Assembly (NCBI GenBank): GCA_030533085.1
Contig: JAUNJZ010000004.1
Coordinates: forward strand, 1-64,000
Direction: 5' to 3'
From: Synergistaceae bacterium
Lineage (GTDB): Bacteria; Synergistota; Synergistia; Synergistales; Synergistaceae
DNA length: 64,000 nucleotides
The translations under genes were made by a program, and so were the position numbers. The notes under the pieces are model-generated. The model saw only the letters and a program-made list of their open reading frames with translations, did no database searches and had not been told where the DNA came from. Shown one piece after another: positions 1 through 7,874 of the stretch; position 1 is the stretch's first letter, and the number at the start of each line of letters is the position of its first letter.

Positions 1-2
1 GC

Positions 3-134
3 TACGGCAATCCCGGCAGGAGCAGCATATCATGGTTCGGCTCAGAAAGCGCCCCCGTCGGCAGCGGCGCTAAGCCTTTGACAAGATACTACTGGTACGA
101 CGGAAAGGTAACGGAGACGAACCGCAGGCAATAG
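3..134 (+). CDS. C-terminal fragment of an unidentified protein (5' end outside window)
   Basis: An open frame runs from the window edge to a TAG at 132-134, giving 43 residues rich in Gly, Ser, Tyr and Arg, ending in TETNRRQ. The stretch WFGSESAPVGSGAKPLTRYY is not a motif I recognise. It has no visible membrane segment. The frame is the only one of the three forward frames that stays open, and it ends shortly before a hairpin. Function cannot be assigned from this piece. Confidence 0.45.
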   Translation, partial: YGNPGRSSISWFGSESAPVGSGAKPLTRYYWYDGKVTETNRRQ

Positions 135-154
135 TTCGAGACGTTTCACAAAAG

Positions 155-195
155 GCAAAAAATAATGGGGCTGTCCCTCGCCGGACAGCCCCATT
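155..195 (-). terminator. Intrinsic terminator for the small secreted protein gene
   Basis: A 13-bp perfect stem (164-176 with 183-195) with a six-base loop is followed, on the minus strand, by a T-rich stretch. It lies directly after the stop of the minus-strand gene at 219. It may also stop + strand transcription from the partial gene at 3-134. Confidence 0.8.
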
Positions 196-218
196 CGTCT
201 TATTTCGCCGCTTTGTCT

Positions 219-572
219 TTAGTTTATCGTAATATCCTTTGCCAGCGAGCCCATGATGTTGCATGTAAGCTCTACCGTCAGCTTAGTGCCGGGCTTTACG
301 CCGTTCAGCGTTACCTTGTCGCTGAACCCCGCGTCGGTGGGCTGTTCAGTATATCTCTTCATCAGCAGCTGTTTGCCGTCGCCGTCCTTTACGATCATGG
401 TCATTATGAAATGCTTCGTCCTGTCGTTCACCTGATGGGCGGCGCTGACCGACAGCGCGCTTTCAGCGCCGTTCCAGCTCAGCGTCATATCCGAGGGAGG
501 CTGCGCGAAGGCCGCCGAAGCCGCCATTACAGCAACGAGTGAAATAAGCGCCAGTAATTTTTTTATCGTCAA
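219..572 (-). CDS. Small secreted protein of unknown function (117 aa)
   Basis: The product begins with a classical signal peptide: two lysines, a hydrophobic stretch (LLALISLVAVMAASAAFA) and an Ala-x-Ala cleavage site near residue 22, leaving a mature protein of about 95 residues. The mature part looks beta-rich and contains two cysteines-free halves apart from one late Cys. I chose the TTG start at 572 because GGAGGAG lies six bases upstream and this start puts the charged n-region at the N terminus; an in-frame ATG at 626 would add a charged extension before the signal peptide. A weak -10-like TATAAT sits at 631-636. It is monocistronic, ending in a hairpin at 164-195. Likely periplasmic; no family recognised. 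Confidence 0.6.
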   Translation of the reverse strand: MTIKKLLALISLVAVMAASAAFAQPPSDMTLSWNGAESALSVSAAHQVNDRTKHFIMTMIVKDGDGKQLLMKRYTEQPTDAGFSDKVTLNGVKPGTKLTVELTCNIMGSLAKDITIN

Positions 573-695
573 CGTAAACTCCTCCTTCTGCCGGAAGCTC
601 TTTTTTATTATCCTATCATCTTCCAAAGCTATTATACATGATAATTGTGGAGTTTATATGATGAGGAATTTGCCGTATTCAACGGAGCCGCGCCT

Positions 696-1730
696 TCATA
701 TCGACGCCATTACCCTCGGCAGCGCCGCCTTGACCACATCTATCCCGCGCAGGAATTCCTTTATCTCTATCTGTTCGTTCGAGCTGTGGTCGTACTTTGA
801 ATCGCCCGGCCCAAAGGCTCCCATCGGGCAGCCCCAGAGGGATAGGACGTTGAAATCGCAGGTCCCCTGCTTTGCCAGCACGCGCGGAGGCTCGCCGGTG
901 ACGTCGCGTATCGCGGCGCGGAAGGCGCGAACCACGGGGTCTGACTTGTGTACCTCGTGCGGCGGGACATATTCGATGATCTTCAGCCCTACGCCAAAGG
1001 CGGCGGCTGTCTCGCCGAGCATGAATTCAAGCTCCTCCTGACGCGCGCCGATGGGGGTGCGCAGATCCATCGTCACGGAGGCGGAGCGCTTCCCCTCTTC
1101 GCGCCCCTCCATCTCCATCACCGCTATTGAATAGCCGCTGCCCATGTTTTTCGTGATCTGCACCAGCGAGGAGGCCGCCATCACCGCGTCGGTCATAGGT
1201 CCGGGGCTGCCGGAGCGGTGCGCGCCGCTGTCCTCGCCGACGAGCGAAAAGAGGATGCGTCCGCGATAGGAGAGGGCGACGCCGTTGCTGCCGGTCGGCT
1301 CTCCGACGACAAGCGCCGCCGGGTCGTGCAGCGGCATACGGAAGCGCGCTCCGCGCGAGTCTATCTCTTCGCCTACGGCCGCTACGAAGGTTATTCTCCA
1401 GTCCTCCGGCACTTCGACCGCGCCGCCGCCGACCGCCAGAGCGCAGCAGGGGCTTTTTGCGTCCACAGAGCCGCGGCCGACGATGCGTTCCTCGTTGACG
1501 GACAGCTCCGGCCCGCCCGGAACTGTGTCGATGTGACTTAACAGCACAAGCTCCTTATCTCCGTTTCCGCGCGTCGCGATTACGGAGCCTGCGCCGTCCG
1601 TGTGCGACGTCTCCCAGCCAAACCGCGGCAGACGATCCGCGAGCATACGCGCGGCGTCCTCCTCGTAACCGGTCGGGCTGGCCACGGCGACGATATCGAC
1701 AAGCAGCCCCACGGATTCCGGCAGGCGCAC
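696..1730 (-). CDS. lysK: [LysW]-lysine / [LysW]-ornithine hydrolase
   Basis: M20-family metallopeptidase that releases lysine (or ornithine) from the LysW carrier protein, the last step of the LysW pathway. The metal-binding pattern is visible: H66-x-D68 in LSHIDTVPGG, D90 in GRGSVDAK, the E121-E122 pair in AAVGEEID and E144 in VVGEPTG. At 344 residues it has the family's usual length. The start is GTG at 1730, overlapping the lysJ stop by one base (TAGTG), so translation is probably coupled. It is the last gene of the operon lysW-lysX-lysY-lysZ-lysJ-lysK. Whether it serves lysine, arginine or both cannot be decided from sequence; assignment to LysK rather than ArgE/DapE rests on the operon. 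Confidence 0.93.
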   Translation of the reverse strand: MRLPESVGLLVDIVAVASPTGYEEDAARMLADRLPRFGWETSHTDGAGSVIATRGNGDKELVLLSHIDTVPGGPELSVNEERIVGRGSVDAKSPCCALAVGGGAVEVPEDWRITFVAAVGEEIDSRGARFRMPLHDPAALVVGEPTGSNGVALSYRGRILFSLVGEDSGAHRSGSPGPMTDAVMAASSLVQITKNMGSGYSIAVMEMEGREEGKRSASVTMDLRTPIGARQEELEFMLGETAAAFGVGLKIIEYVPPHEVHKSDPVVRAFRAAIRDVTGEPPRVLAKQGTCDFNVLSLWGCPMGAFGPGDSKYDHSSNEQIEIKEFLRGIDVVKAALPRVMASI

Positions 1731-2881
1731 TACGCCACCCCCTTCGCGGCAAGCAGCTCTTTCATCGTTCTCTCAAGAATGTCGATCCCCTCCGCGGCAA
1801 TCTCCTCTGTCGCGGCAAAGGAGGGAAGCAGCCGCACGACGCGCGGCCCCGCCGGAAGCGCCAACAGCCCGTTATTCTGCAAGCTCCTGACTATATCCTG
1901 CGACGGCAGCTCGCTCTCCGCGCCGATAAGCAGCCCATCGCCGCGCACGCCGTGAATGCCGGGTATGGCGCGCCTTTCTATCTCGCTGCGGATAAAACAG
2001 CCCAGAGCTTCCGCGTGGGAACAGAGCTTTTTCTCCTCTATCAGCTTCAGCGCGGCCAGCGATACCCGCGCGGTCAGCTCGTTGCCTCCGTAGGTGGAGC
2101 CGTGCGAATGTGGCGGGAAGTCGCCCAGCTCGCCGCGCCATATCATAGCTCCGGCGGGCAGCCCTCCGGCCAGCCCCTTAGCCAGCGCTATAATGTCGGG
2201 TCGGAGGCCGTGCCTAGGCGACGCGAAGAAGCTGCCGCAGCGCCCAAGGCCGCACTGTACCTCGTCGGCCGCAAGCAGCGCCCCATGCTCGCGGCAGCTA
2301 TCGCTTATAGCGCGGCCGACCTCTTCCGATATAGGATATACGCCGCCCTCTCCCTGTACCGGCTCGATAAATACTACGGCGGTATCGTCGCTGATTTTCG
2401 CGGCGATATCCTCCGGCGCGTAGTGCTTCACAGCCGGGATAAGCGATGCGAAGGGGGCGCGGTATTTCGGGTTGAAGGTGAGCCCCAGCGCGCCGCAGCT
2501 TCGCCCGTGAAAGCCGCGGCGGCAGGCGATCAGCTCGCTTCGTCCGCTCCGCAGCGAGACGGCAAGCTTCAGCGCCGCCTCTATAGCCTCCGTGCCGCTG
2601 TTGCAGAGAAAAACGCGCCCATCTCCCAGCCTGCCGCCGAGCGCGGCGGCCAGCTCCTCCCGCACCGGCGACTCGTAGCCTGCGCCGCAGCTCCACAATC
2701 CGGCGGCCGCCTCGCGCAGCGCGCCGGTCAGCTCCGGGTTCGCGTGGCCGAAAAGCGCCGCGCCGTGTCCGTTGAAAAAGTCGATATAGCGTCTCCCGCC
2801 GGCGTCCGTCACAAAGGCCCCGTCGCCCCCCGTGAGCGCAAGCCCGCGCCCTCCGTACAGCCTGCTCAGCGCGCCAGACAT
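1730..2881 (-). CDS. lysJ: [LysW]-aminoadipate/glutamate semialdehyde aminotransferase
   Basis: Class-III PLP-dependent aminotransferase of 383 residues. It transfers an amino group to the LysW-bound semialdehyde, giving LysW-lysine or LysW-ornithine. The cofactor residues are present: D206 in ALLAADEVQCGLG contacts the pyridine nitrogen and K235 in IALAKGLAGG forms the Schiff base. The phosphate-binding region CNSGTEAIEAALK is near residue 93. The ATG at 2881 lies inside the end of lysZ (16-base overlap) and the stop overlaps the lysK start, typical of a tightly packed operon. ArgD and GabT homologues share these motifs, so the LysJ name depends on the flanking lysW, lysX and lysZ genes. Confidence 0.93.
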   Translation of the reverse strand: MSGALSRLYGGRGLALTGGDGAFVTDAGGRRYIDFFNGHGAALFGHANPELTGALREAAAGLWSCGAGYESPVREELAAALGGRLGDGRVFLCNSGTEAIEAALKLAVSLRSGRSELIACRRGFHGRSCGALGLTFNPKYRAPFASLIPAVKHYAPEDIAAKISDDTAVVFIEPVQGEGGVYPISEEVGRAISDSCREHGALLAADEVQCGLGRCGSFFASPRHGLRPDIIALAKGLAGGLPAGAMIWRGELGDFPPHSHGSTYGGNELTARVSLAALKLIEEKKLCSHAEALGCFIRSEIERRAIPGIHGVRGDGLLIGAESELPSQDIVRSLQNNGLLALPAGPRVVRLLPSFAATEEIAAEGIDILERTMKELLAAKGVA

Positions 2882-3678
2882 GTCGAGCGCCCCTCCATGG
2901 CGTTTCTTACAGGCGAATCCGCCCTTCCGTCAGCCAGATAGACGCGGGGAACGGAAAGCTCCAGCGCCTCACGGCAGGCGACAAGCTTCCGCTTCATATT
3001 TCCGCGCGCGTAATGCTCCAATATATCCCACTGAGCGAGATTACCGCTCTCAATCAGCGAATCAGGGTCGTCAATATCCTTCATCAGGCCGGGGACGTTG
3101 GAAAGTATTATCAGCGCCTCTGCCCCGACAGCGCCGGCGATTTGCGCGGCGAGGCGGTCTCCGTCGATATTCAGCGAAAGGCCGGACTCCTCGTCGGAGG
3201 CCAGCGGCGGAACAGTGGGGATCTTCCCCGCGTCAAGCAGCGAAACAAGCGGCGCGGGGTCTATCTTCGTCACAGTGCCGCTGTAATTGCCGCGCAGGAT
3301 ACGAACGCGCCCATTTACGCTCTCGCGCAGAAAATCCTTCCGCTTCGCAAAAACGTAACGGACGGCCTCCGGGTCGGCCTGCTCCGCCTCCGCGCCGCGC
3401 GCCGCAAGCATATCCTTTATACGCGCGCCGTATGAGAGCGCGGCCTCGCGAAACAGCTCCCGTTCGGCCTCGCCGACAAAACGGCTGCGGAAGCCGCTCG
3501 GGCTTGTCACCATGCGCACCTCGACGCCGCGCGCCGCGCAGAGCTCGTCCATAACGCCGCTCGCGCCATGCACGACTATCCAGCGCTCGCCAGCCGCGCA
3601 TCTCGCGGCTATTTCGTCCGCCAGCGGCTCCAGCGCGTTGCCTGAAGCGCCGCCTATCTTTACTACTCCGATCATCAT
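2866..3678 (-). CDS. lysZ: [LysW]-aminoadipate/glutamate kinase
   Basis: Amino-acid kinase family (ArgB-like) protein of 270 residues that phosphorylates the side-chain carboxylate of LysW-bound aminoadipate or glutamate. The N-terminal nucleotide-binding motif VVKIGGASGN (K7, G9, G10), the substrate-loop motif WIVVHGASG and a later LSLNIDGDRLAAQIA stretch fit the family. AGGAGG lies five bases before the first of two adjacent ATG codons (3678 and 3675); either could be used. The ribosome-binding site overlaps the stop codon of lysY, and the 3' end overlaps lysJ, so the middle of the operon is translationally linked. Confidence 0.93.
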   Translation of the reverse strand: MMIGVVKIGGASGNALEPLADEIAARCAAGERWIVVHGASGVMDELCAARGVEVRMVTSPSGFRSRFVGEAERELFREAALSYGARIKDMLAARGAEAEQADPEAVRYVFAKRKDFLRESVNGRVRILRGNYSGTVTKIDPAPLVSLLDAGKIPTVPPLASDEESGLSLNIDGDRLAAQIAGAVGAEALIILSNVPGLMKDIDDPDSLIESGNLAQWDILEHYARGNMKRKLVACREALELSVPRVYLADGRADSPVRNAMEGRSTCLAR

Positions 3679-3687
3679 TTCATCCTC

Positions 3688-4737
3688 CTATGCGGGGTAA
3701 AGCGGCATCATATCCAGCCCCGCGCTCTCCTCAAGCCCAAACATAATATTGGCGCACTGCACGGCGGAGCCGGCCGCCCCCTTCATAAGATTGTCAATCG
3801 CAGAGGCGGCTATCATCCTGCGTCCGTCCTCCGCCAGCACGAAACCGGTCAGAACTCGGTTGCTGCCGATCACGAAGCGCGGATCCGGAATGCGGAAATG
3901 CGCCGGCTTCGCGGCTGTGAAGGATACGAAAGTCTCTCCCTTCCACGCGGCGCGGTACAGCTTCCAGATATCCGCCTCGCGCTGCTGACGGTTCAGCGTA
4001 AGATGAGCCAGACACTGAATACCGCGCACCATCTCCACCGCCGTGACACCCATCGTGAATGCCTGTCTGGGAACGGAAAGCTCCTGCTCCACCTCCGCCA
4101 TGTGGCGATGGACGAAGGGGCTGACCACGCGCAGCGCGCGGCTCCGCACGGCGTGAGCGGAACCTTCGTCCGCCCCCGCCCCCGACTCAGACGAACCGAC
4201 GCGGCACTCGATACGGGCGCTTTCAATCAGCCCCGCGCGCGCCAGCGGAAGCAAAGCCGTTATCGCGGCCGTCGCGTTGCAGCCGACCCCCGATATAAGG
4301 CGGGCATTAGCCATCTCCGCGCGGTGCAGCTCCGGCAGGCCGTAAACCGCCTCCGAGAGAAGCGACGGGGCGGGATGCTCCACGCCGTACCACTCCTGAT
4401 ACGCCTCAGCGCTGCGCAGCCTGAAATCCGCGGAAAGATCGATCACGCGCTCCCCCGCCTCCAGCCGCCGAAGCGCCTCACGCGCCGACGCGCGGTGCGG
4501 CAGAGCGAGAAAAGCCGCCGCCGGCGAAAGCCCCTCCGCATCCTCCGGCGAAATAAATGTCATATCGTTATAGACGTGGCGAAGCTGCGGATGAACCGCC
4601 CCGACCGCAACGCCCGCCTTTGAGCGAGAAACCGCCCCTATCACCTCAAAACGGGGATGGCGCGCGAATATCCTCAGCAGCTCCGCGCCGGCGAAGCCCG
4701 TCGCCCCCCAAATCGTTACCGGAATAGCCGTAGTCAT
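3688..4737 (-). CDS. lysY: [LysW]-aminoadipate/glutamate semialdehyde reductase
   Basis: ArgC-type NADPH-dependent reductase of 349 residues that reduces the LysW-bound acyl phosphate to the semialdehyde. The N-terminal Rossmann motif is IWGATGFAGAELL (residues 9-21), and the catalytic cysteine is C153 in SGVGCNATA. AGGAG lies eight bases upstream of the ATG. It follows a 230-bp interval containing a short ORF and a terminator, so expression of lysY and the genes after it may be controlled separately from lysW-lysX. ArgC of the acetyl-glutamate pathway is the alternative identity; the linked lysW, lysX and lysZ argue for LysY. Confidence 0.93.
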   Translation of the reverse strand: MTTAIPVTIWGATGFAGAELLRIFARHPRFEVIGAVSRSKAGVAVGAVHPQLRHVYNDMTFISPEDAEGLSPAAAFLALPHRASAREALRRLEAGERVIDLSADFRLRSAEAYQEWYGVEHPAPSLLSEAVYGLPELHRAEMANARLISGVGCNATAAITALLPLARAGLIESARIECRVGSSESGAGADEGSAHAVRSRALRVVSPFVHRHMAEVEQELSVPRQAFTMGVTAVEMVRGIQCLAHLTLNRQQREADIWKLYRAAWKGETFVSFTAAKPAHFRIPDPRFVIGSNRVLTGFVLAEDGRRMIAASAIDNLMKGAAGSAVQCANIMFGLEESAGLDMMPLYPA

Positions 4738-4800
4738 TTCAAAATCTCCTTTTTCAATATAGCCGCCTCAACGCCGCAAAAGAGGCTCTCCATACCCCAT

Positions 4801-4830
4801 AAAAAAAGCCCGCTTCCCCCGGAAGCGAGC
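4801..4830 (-). terminator. Intrinsic terminator inside the lys operon (possible attenuator)
   Basis: On the minus strand a ten-pair stem (one G-U pair) with a three-base loop is followed immediately by seven T residues. It stands between lysX and lysY, 26 bases after the stop of a Lys-rich short ORF. The 5' arm (4822-4827) is also complementary over six bases to 4851-4856, at that ORF's stop codon, so a competing antiterminator can be drawn. Confidence 0.85.
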
Positions 4831-4855
4831 CGTCCCCTTGCCCTTTGCGCCGCTT

Positions 4856-4966
4856 CTAAACCGGCGCGGCAAAAAAGCACGACTCGTCGGGCAACCGCTT
4901 AACCCCGCGCTTGCACTTATCCTCAGCCTTTTTTATCTCGTTAAAAAATACGGACAGCGCCGTCAT
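4856..4966 (-). CDS. Short Lys-rich ORF between lysX and lysY (36 aa; candidate leader peptide)
   Basis: The ATG lies one base after the lysX stop (TGAGATG) and has AGGAG eight bases upstream. The product is 36 residues with five Lys and two Arg between residues 12 and 24 (IKKAEDKCKRGVKRL). It resembles no protein family I know. It is followed by an intrinsic terminator and then the rest of the lysine pathway. This is the layout of an amino-acid attenuation leader, although here it is inside the operon. It could instead be a real small protein or a chance ORF. Confidence 0.5.
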   Translation of the reverse strand: MTALSVFFNEIKKAEDKCKRGVKRLPDESCFFAAPV

Positions 4967-4967
4967 C

Positions 4968-5804
4968 TCAGCCTCTCCTGCTCCACGCCGCCTCCACGAC
5001 CGCGCCGGGGATATCCTTTCCCGTCGGGGCTATGGAATTGCGGAACTCTCCGCCGTCGTTGACCTCGTTGACAAGCCAGCGGCCGCCGCTTTTGAAAAGA
5101 TCCACGGCGAGAAACTCTCCGCCAATGGCCGCGTGAACGGAGCGCAGCAGCGAAGCCAGCTCGCCGTCTACCTCCTTATTGGAGGCTGAGCCGCCGCGCG
5201 CCGTGTTCGTTATCCAATGCCCGCTTGTGCGCGCAATGGCGCAGAGCGGCTCCCCGTCAACGACGAAAGCGCGCACGTCGAAATTTCCCTTGTCAACGAA
5301 CTCCTGAATATAAAATGTATTGTGAATCGCCCCAAGCATCGACTTATGCTCAAAGACAGCCTCCGCGCTCTCCCTGTCGTTAAGCTTCGCCAGCAGCCGC
5401 CCCCAGCTTCCGCTCACCGGCTTGCAGACGGCGGGATAGCCAAGCTCCTCAACGGCGGCAAGAGCCGCCTCCGGCGTGAAAGCGACGAGATAGCGCGGCT
5501 GAGGCAGCCCCGCCTCCTCCAGAGCGGCGGAAGTGGAGAGCTTATTGCCGCATAGCTCCATCACCCGCGAAGAATTGACGACCCTGACTCCCTGCGTCTC
5601 GAGCATACGGGCCACCGCCTCATTCTGATTGTGCGAAACACAGCGGGAAAGAACGACGTCGTCAGCCGAGCAGAAAGGCGCTCCGCCGAAAACGCTGTCG
5701 CTCACATTCTGAAGCTCGCAGGGAATGCCAAGACGCTCCGCCGCTTCCTTCAGCAGCTTCTCCTCGGCGCGCAGCCTCGTGAAAAGAATACGCAGAGTCG
5801 CCAT
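4968..5804 (-). CDS. lysX: LysW-2-aminoadipate/glutamate ligase (ATP-grasp)
   Basis: RimK-like ATP-grasp enzyme of 278 residues that joins the amino group of aminoadipate (or glutamate) to the C-terminal glutamate of LysW, protecting the amino group for the pathway. ATP-grasp features are visible: the lid-region motif AVCKPVSGSWGR near residue 130, the segment FLAVDLFKSGGRWLVNEVN with its metal ligands near residue 240, and a final NSIAPTG motif. The ATG at 5804 overlaps the lysW stop (TAATG); a TTG at 5816 would sit too close to AGGAGG. It is the second gene of the operon. Confidence 0.93.
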   Translation of the reverse strand: MATLRILFTRLRAEEKLLKEAAERLGIPCELQNVSDSVFGGAPFCSADDVVLSRCVSHNQNEAVARMLETQGVRVVNSSRVMELCGNKLSTSAALEEAGLPQPRYLVAFTPEAALAAVEELGYPAVCKPVSGSWGRLLAKLNDRESAEAVFEHKSMLGAIHNTFYIQEFVDKGNFDVRAFVVDGEPLCAIARTSGHWITNTARGGSASNKEVDGELASLLRSVHAAIGGEFLAVDLFKSGGRWLVNEVNDGGEFRNSIAPTGKDIPGAVVEAAWSRRG

Positions 5805-5971
5805 TACTCGCCCCAATCCTCCTGAACCTGCGGAGCCTCCTCCACCGTAAGCGGCTCAAGAGAAACGACCTCAAGCTCCGTTCCGCAGTCGGGACAGATA
5901 AGAAGCTCCCCCTCGCAGCAATCCTGCGGGATGGTCACGTCGGCCTCACAAACGATACAAGTTGCGGTCAT
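5804..5971 (-). CDS. lysW: LysW amino-group carrier protein
   Basis: A 55-residue acidic carrier protein. Zinc-ribbon cysteines appear as CIVC (residues 5-8) and CPDC (26-29), and the protein ends in EDWGE, the conserved tail whose terminal glutamate carries the substrate through an isopeptide bond. This C-terminal signature is diagnostic. GGAGGT lies nine bases upstream of the ATG. It is the first gene of the lys operon, preceded by a strong promoter and a leader of about 185 nt. All later enzymes of the operon act on intermediates attached to this protein. Confidence 0.95.
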   Translation of the reverse strand: MTATCIVCEADVTIPQDCCEGELLICPDCGTELEVVSLEPLTVEEAPQVQEDWGE

Positions 5972-6162
5972 GATAAAATTACCTCCATTAAATATTTTTT
6001 TTAATTTTGAATCAAACGAATTTCTATTACCTTTATTATCTAATAATTTTATCTCCGGCTCCCCATCTGATGCGCCCCGCGCAATAGAAGTTCACAAAAT
6101 GAGGCGGATTTAACTATATAGATTGGATAAAGTAATAAAAAGTTCATTTATCCTGATGGGGT

Positions 6163-6190
6163 ATAATACACCTATATCTATATTTGTCAA
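6163..6190 (-). promoter_or_regulatory. Promoter of the lysW operon
   Basis: A perfect -35 TTGACA (6185-6190) and a -10 TATTAT (6163-6168) are separated by 16 bases on the minus strand, 5' of lysW. Transcription would begin near 6156, leaving an AT-rich leader of about 185 nt before the lysW ATG. I see no lysine-riboswitch core in that leader. Confidence 0.7.
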
Positions 6191-6227
6191 GGCGGGAAAT
6201 TTTATTGTAACGCGGCCCTCGGGAGAG

Positions 6228-7721
6228 CTATTTTTCAGGGCGCAGCCAGAGGTAGAAGAGCGTTTCGCCTCCGATTACTTTCTCTCCGCGGCTGTCGAGC
6301 GTTTCTGTCGATACGGTGTAGAGCCTCTTGCCGGGGGCGGCGGGCAGCTTTATTTCGTGGCGGAACTCATATATCGAGGGCGACGCCCATTTTTCATCGC
6401 GCGGGTCGTAGAAGCGTTCAAGGCCGGTGGGAAATTCAAGCTCTATCAGCTCGCCTAGGCTTTTTTCCTCCAAGCGGTATCTCACGCCGGCGATTCTGTT
6501 TTTTATCGTGAAGCTTCCGTCCCCATTCTCCTCCACATCGGAGAGCATCGGCTGTATCGGCGGCGTTACGCCGTACAGCGTCACGCTTTCGCCCGGACGC
6601 GCGGCGACTGAATCATATACATTCCAGTCCACGACGCCGGCATTCTCCGTCGGATAATAGCTTTTCGGCCTCGCTCCGACCTCCGCGCGAGTGAAGCGCA
6701 GCAGCTCTCCCTCTTCGAGCCGCGTCAGCTCCCCCTCTTTTGTGCGTTCGCCATCCCAGGCGGCATATTTCAGCGACGGCTCGCCGATATCGTAGCAGTA
6801 GAAAAATATCTCGTCGCCGCGGAAGAGACGCCCTTCGTAGGCTATCCGCCCAAGCTCCACCTCCTGCGCGGCGCAGCGCTCCTCCGGTATGTTGTAGAGC
6901 ATCGTATGGACGAAGCCGGACATATATTCAAGGCTGTCGTTTGCGCGCCAGCGGAGCGGTATTTCGCAGGGCCGCGGCAGAGCGGCGGACCAGTAGCCGG
7001 GGAATGGGTCGCGGTACACGCGCCAGCCTTTGGCGCGGGCCAGCTCCGTCGCCTTTTTCATATGCGCGGGGGGCGAGAAGCGGGAGAGCAGCTTGTCCGG
7101 CACGGAGCCGAACATAACGTCGATATAGCGCTCGTCCAGAAGCTCGCCGCGGCAGCGCGCGCTGACAGTGACGCGATAATAGCGCCAGCCTAAATCTTCG
7201 CCGTACAGCTCCCTGTAAGAGCTGTCATAATCCTTCGTGCAGCCGCCCTGAACCAGCGCCGCGTAGCCCCCTTCGGTGACGGCGGCCTTGACGCGCGGGT
7301 CGTAGAAAGAATCCGGGTCGCCGTGACGGTACACAAGATCAGGCGGCGGCGAGAGCGTCAGCTGCTCCGGCGTGAGCTTCGTCCACGGGGCCTTGCCCTC
7401 ATAGCGGAAATATATGTCGCGGCGCGGCGTTATTCCCGTCGCCGAATCCACGCGGCTCTCCACCACGCGCAGCGGCCTGCGGATATTGTCGCGCATCAGT
7501 CCGGCGTCTGCCACCTCGACGCGGATATCGACCGGCTGGTCGGCTGGGGAAATTCCCTCCCTGTCTATGCGCCCCGCCACGTAAAAGTCGCGTCCCGATT
7601 CCATTACGCTTTCTTCGACGGAGGGAATATCTATCGTTATTTTAAGCGCCTCAGCCCCGCGCGGCGCGGCGAGGGCGCAGAGGCATGTCAGCGCCGCCGT
7701 CAGTAATATTTTTCCTTTCAT
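6228..7721 (-). CDS. Large secreted protein of unknown function (497 aa)
   Basis: The N terminus is a signal peptide (MKGKILLTAALTCLCALAA, then RGAEA) with cleavage likely near residue 25. The rest is a soluble, mixed alpha/beta protein without membrane segments, rich in Arg, Glu and Tyr. Residues 27-75 (ITIDIPSVEE, then DFYVAGRIDREG) look like an immunoglobulin-type beta domain. I recognise no enzyme motif. AGAGG lies eight bases before the ATG, and a TATAAT-like -10 stands at 7758-7763. There are several cysteines, possibly disulfide-bonded in the periplasm. It is a single-gene unit between the lys operon and the GLUG surface protein gene. Confidence 0.7.
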   Translation of the reverse strand: MKGKILLTAALTCLCALAAPRGAEALKITIDIPSVEESVMESGRDFYVAGRIDREGISPADQPVDIRVEVADAGLMRDNIRRPLRVVESRVDSATGITPRRDIYFRYEGKAPWTKLTPEQLTLSPPPDLVYRHGDPDSFYDPRVKAAVTEGGYAALVQGGCTKDYDSSYRELYGEDLGWRYYRVTVSARCRGELLDERYIDVMFGSVPDKLLSRFSPPAHMKKATELARAKGWRVYRDPFPGYWSAALPRPCEIPLRWRANDSLEYMSGFVHTMLYNIPEERCAAQEVELGRIAYEGRLFRGDEIFFYCYDIGEPSLKYAAWDGERTKEGELTRLEEGELLRFTRAEVGARPKSYYPTENAGVVDWNVYDSVAARPGESVTLYGVTPPIQPMLSDVEENGDGSFTIKNRIAGVRYRLEEKSLGELIELEFPTGLERFYDPRDEKWASPSIYEFRHEIKLPAAPGKRLYTVSTETLDSRGEKVIGGETLFYLWLRPEK

Positions 7722-7811
7722 CCCAGAACCTCTTTTCCGCCAGAAATCTTCCGCACCATTATAACGCGAGAAGAGCGAGGGGGAACAGCCGCGCCGCCGC
7801 GCATACGAAGA

Positions 7812-7858
7812 CCGCCCGAAGCTTTTTCCGCTTCGGGCGGCTTTGTTTGTTTTTTTTA
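7812..7858 (+). terminator. Stable hairpin with T tract on the + strand
   Basis: Eleven perfect base pairs (7812-7822 with 7830-7840) and a seven-base loop are followed on the + strand by a 17-base T-rich tract. Both neighbouring genes are on the minus strand, where only TCTTCG follows the stem. It therefore looks like a + strand terminator with no + strand gene before it, or a weak minus-strand one. Confidence 0.5.
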
Positions 7859-7874
7859 CTCTTTGTTTATTGCC

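Noticed and set aside
5972-6162. Lysine riboswitch upstream of lysW
   Set aside because: The conserved L-box core sequences are not visible in the AT-rich leader.
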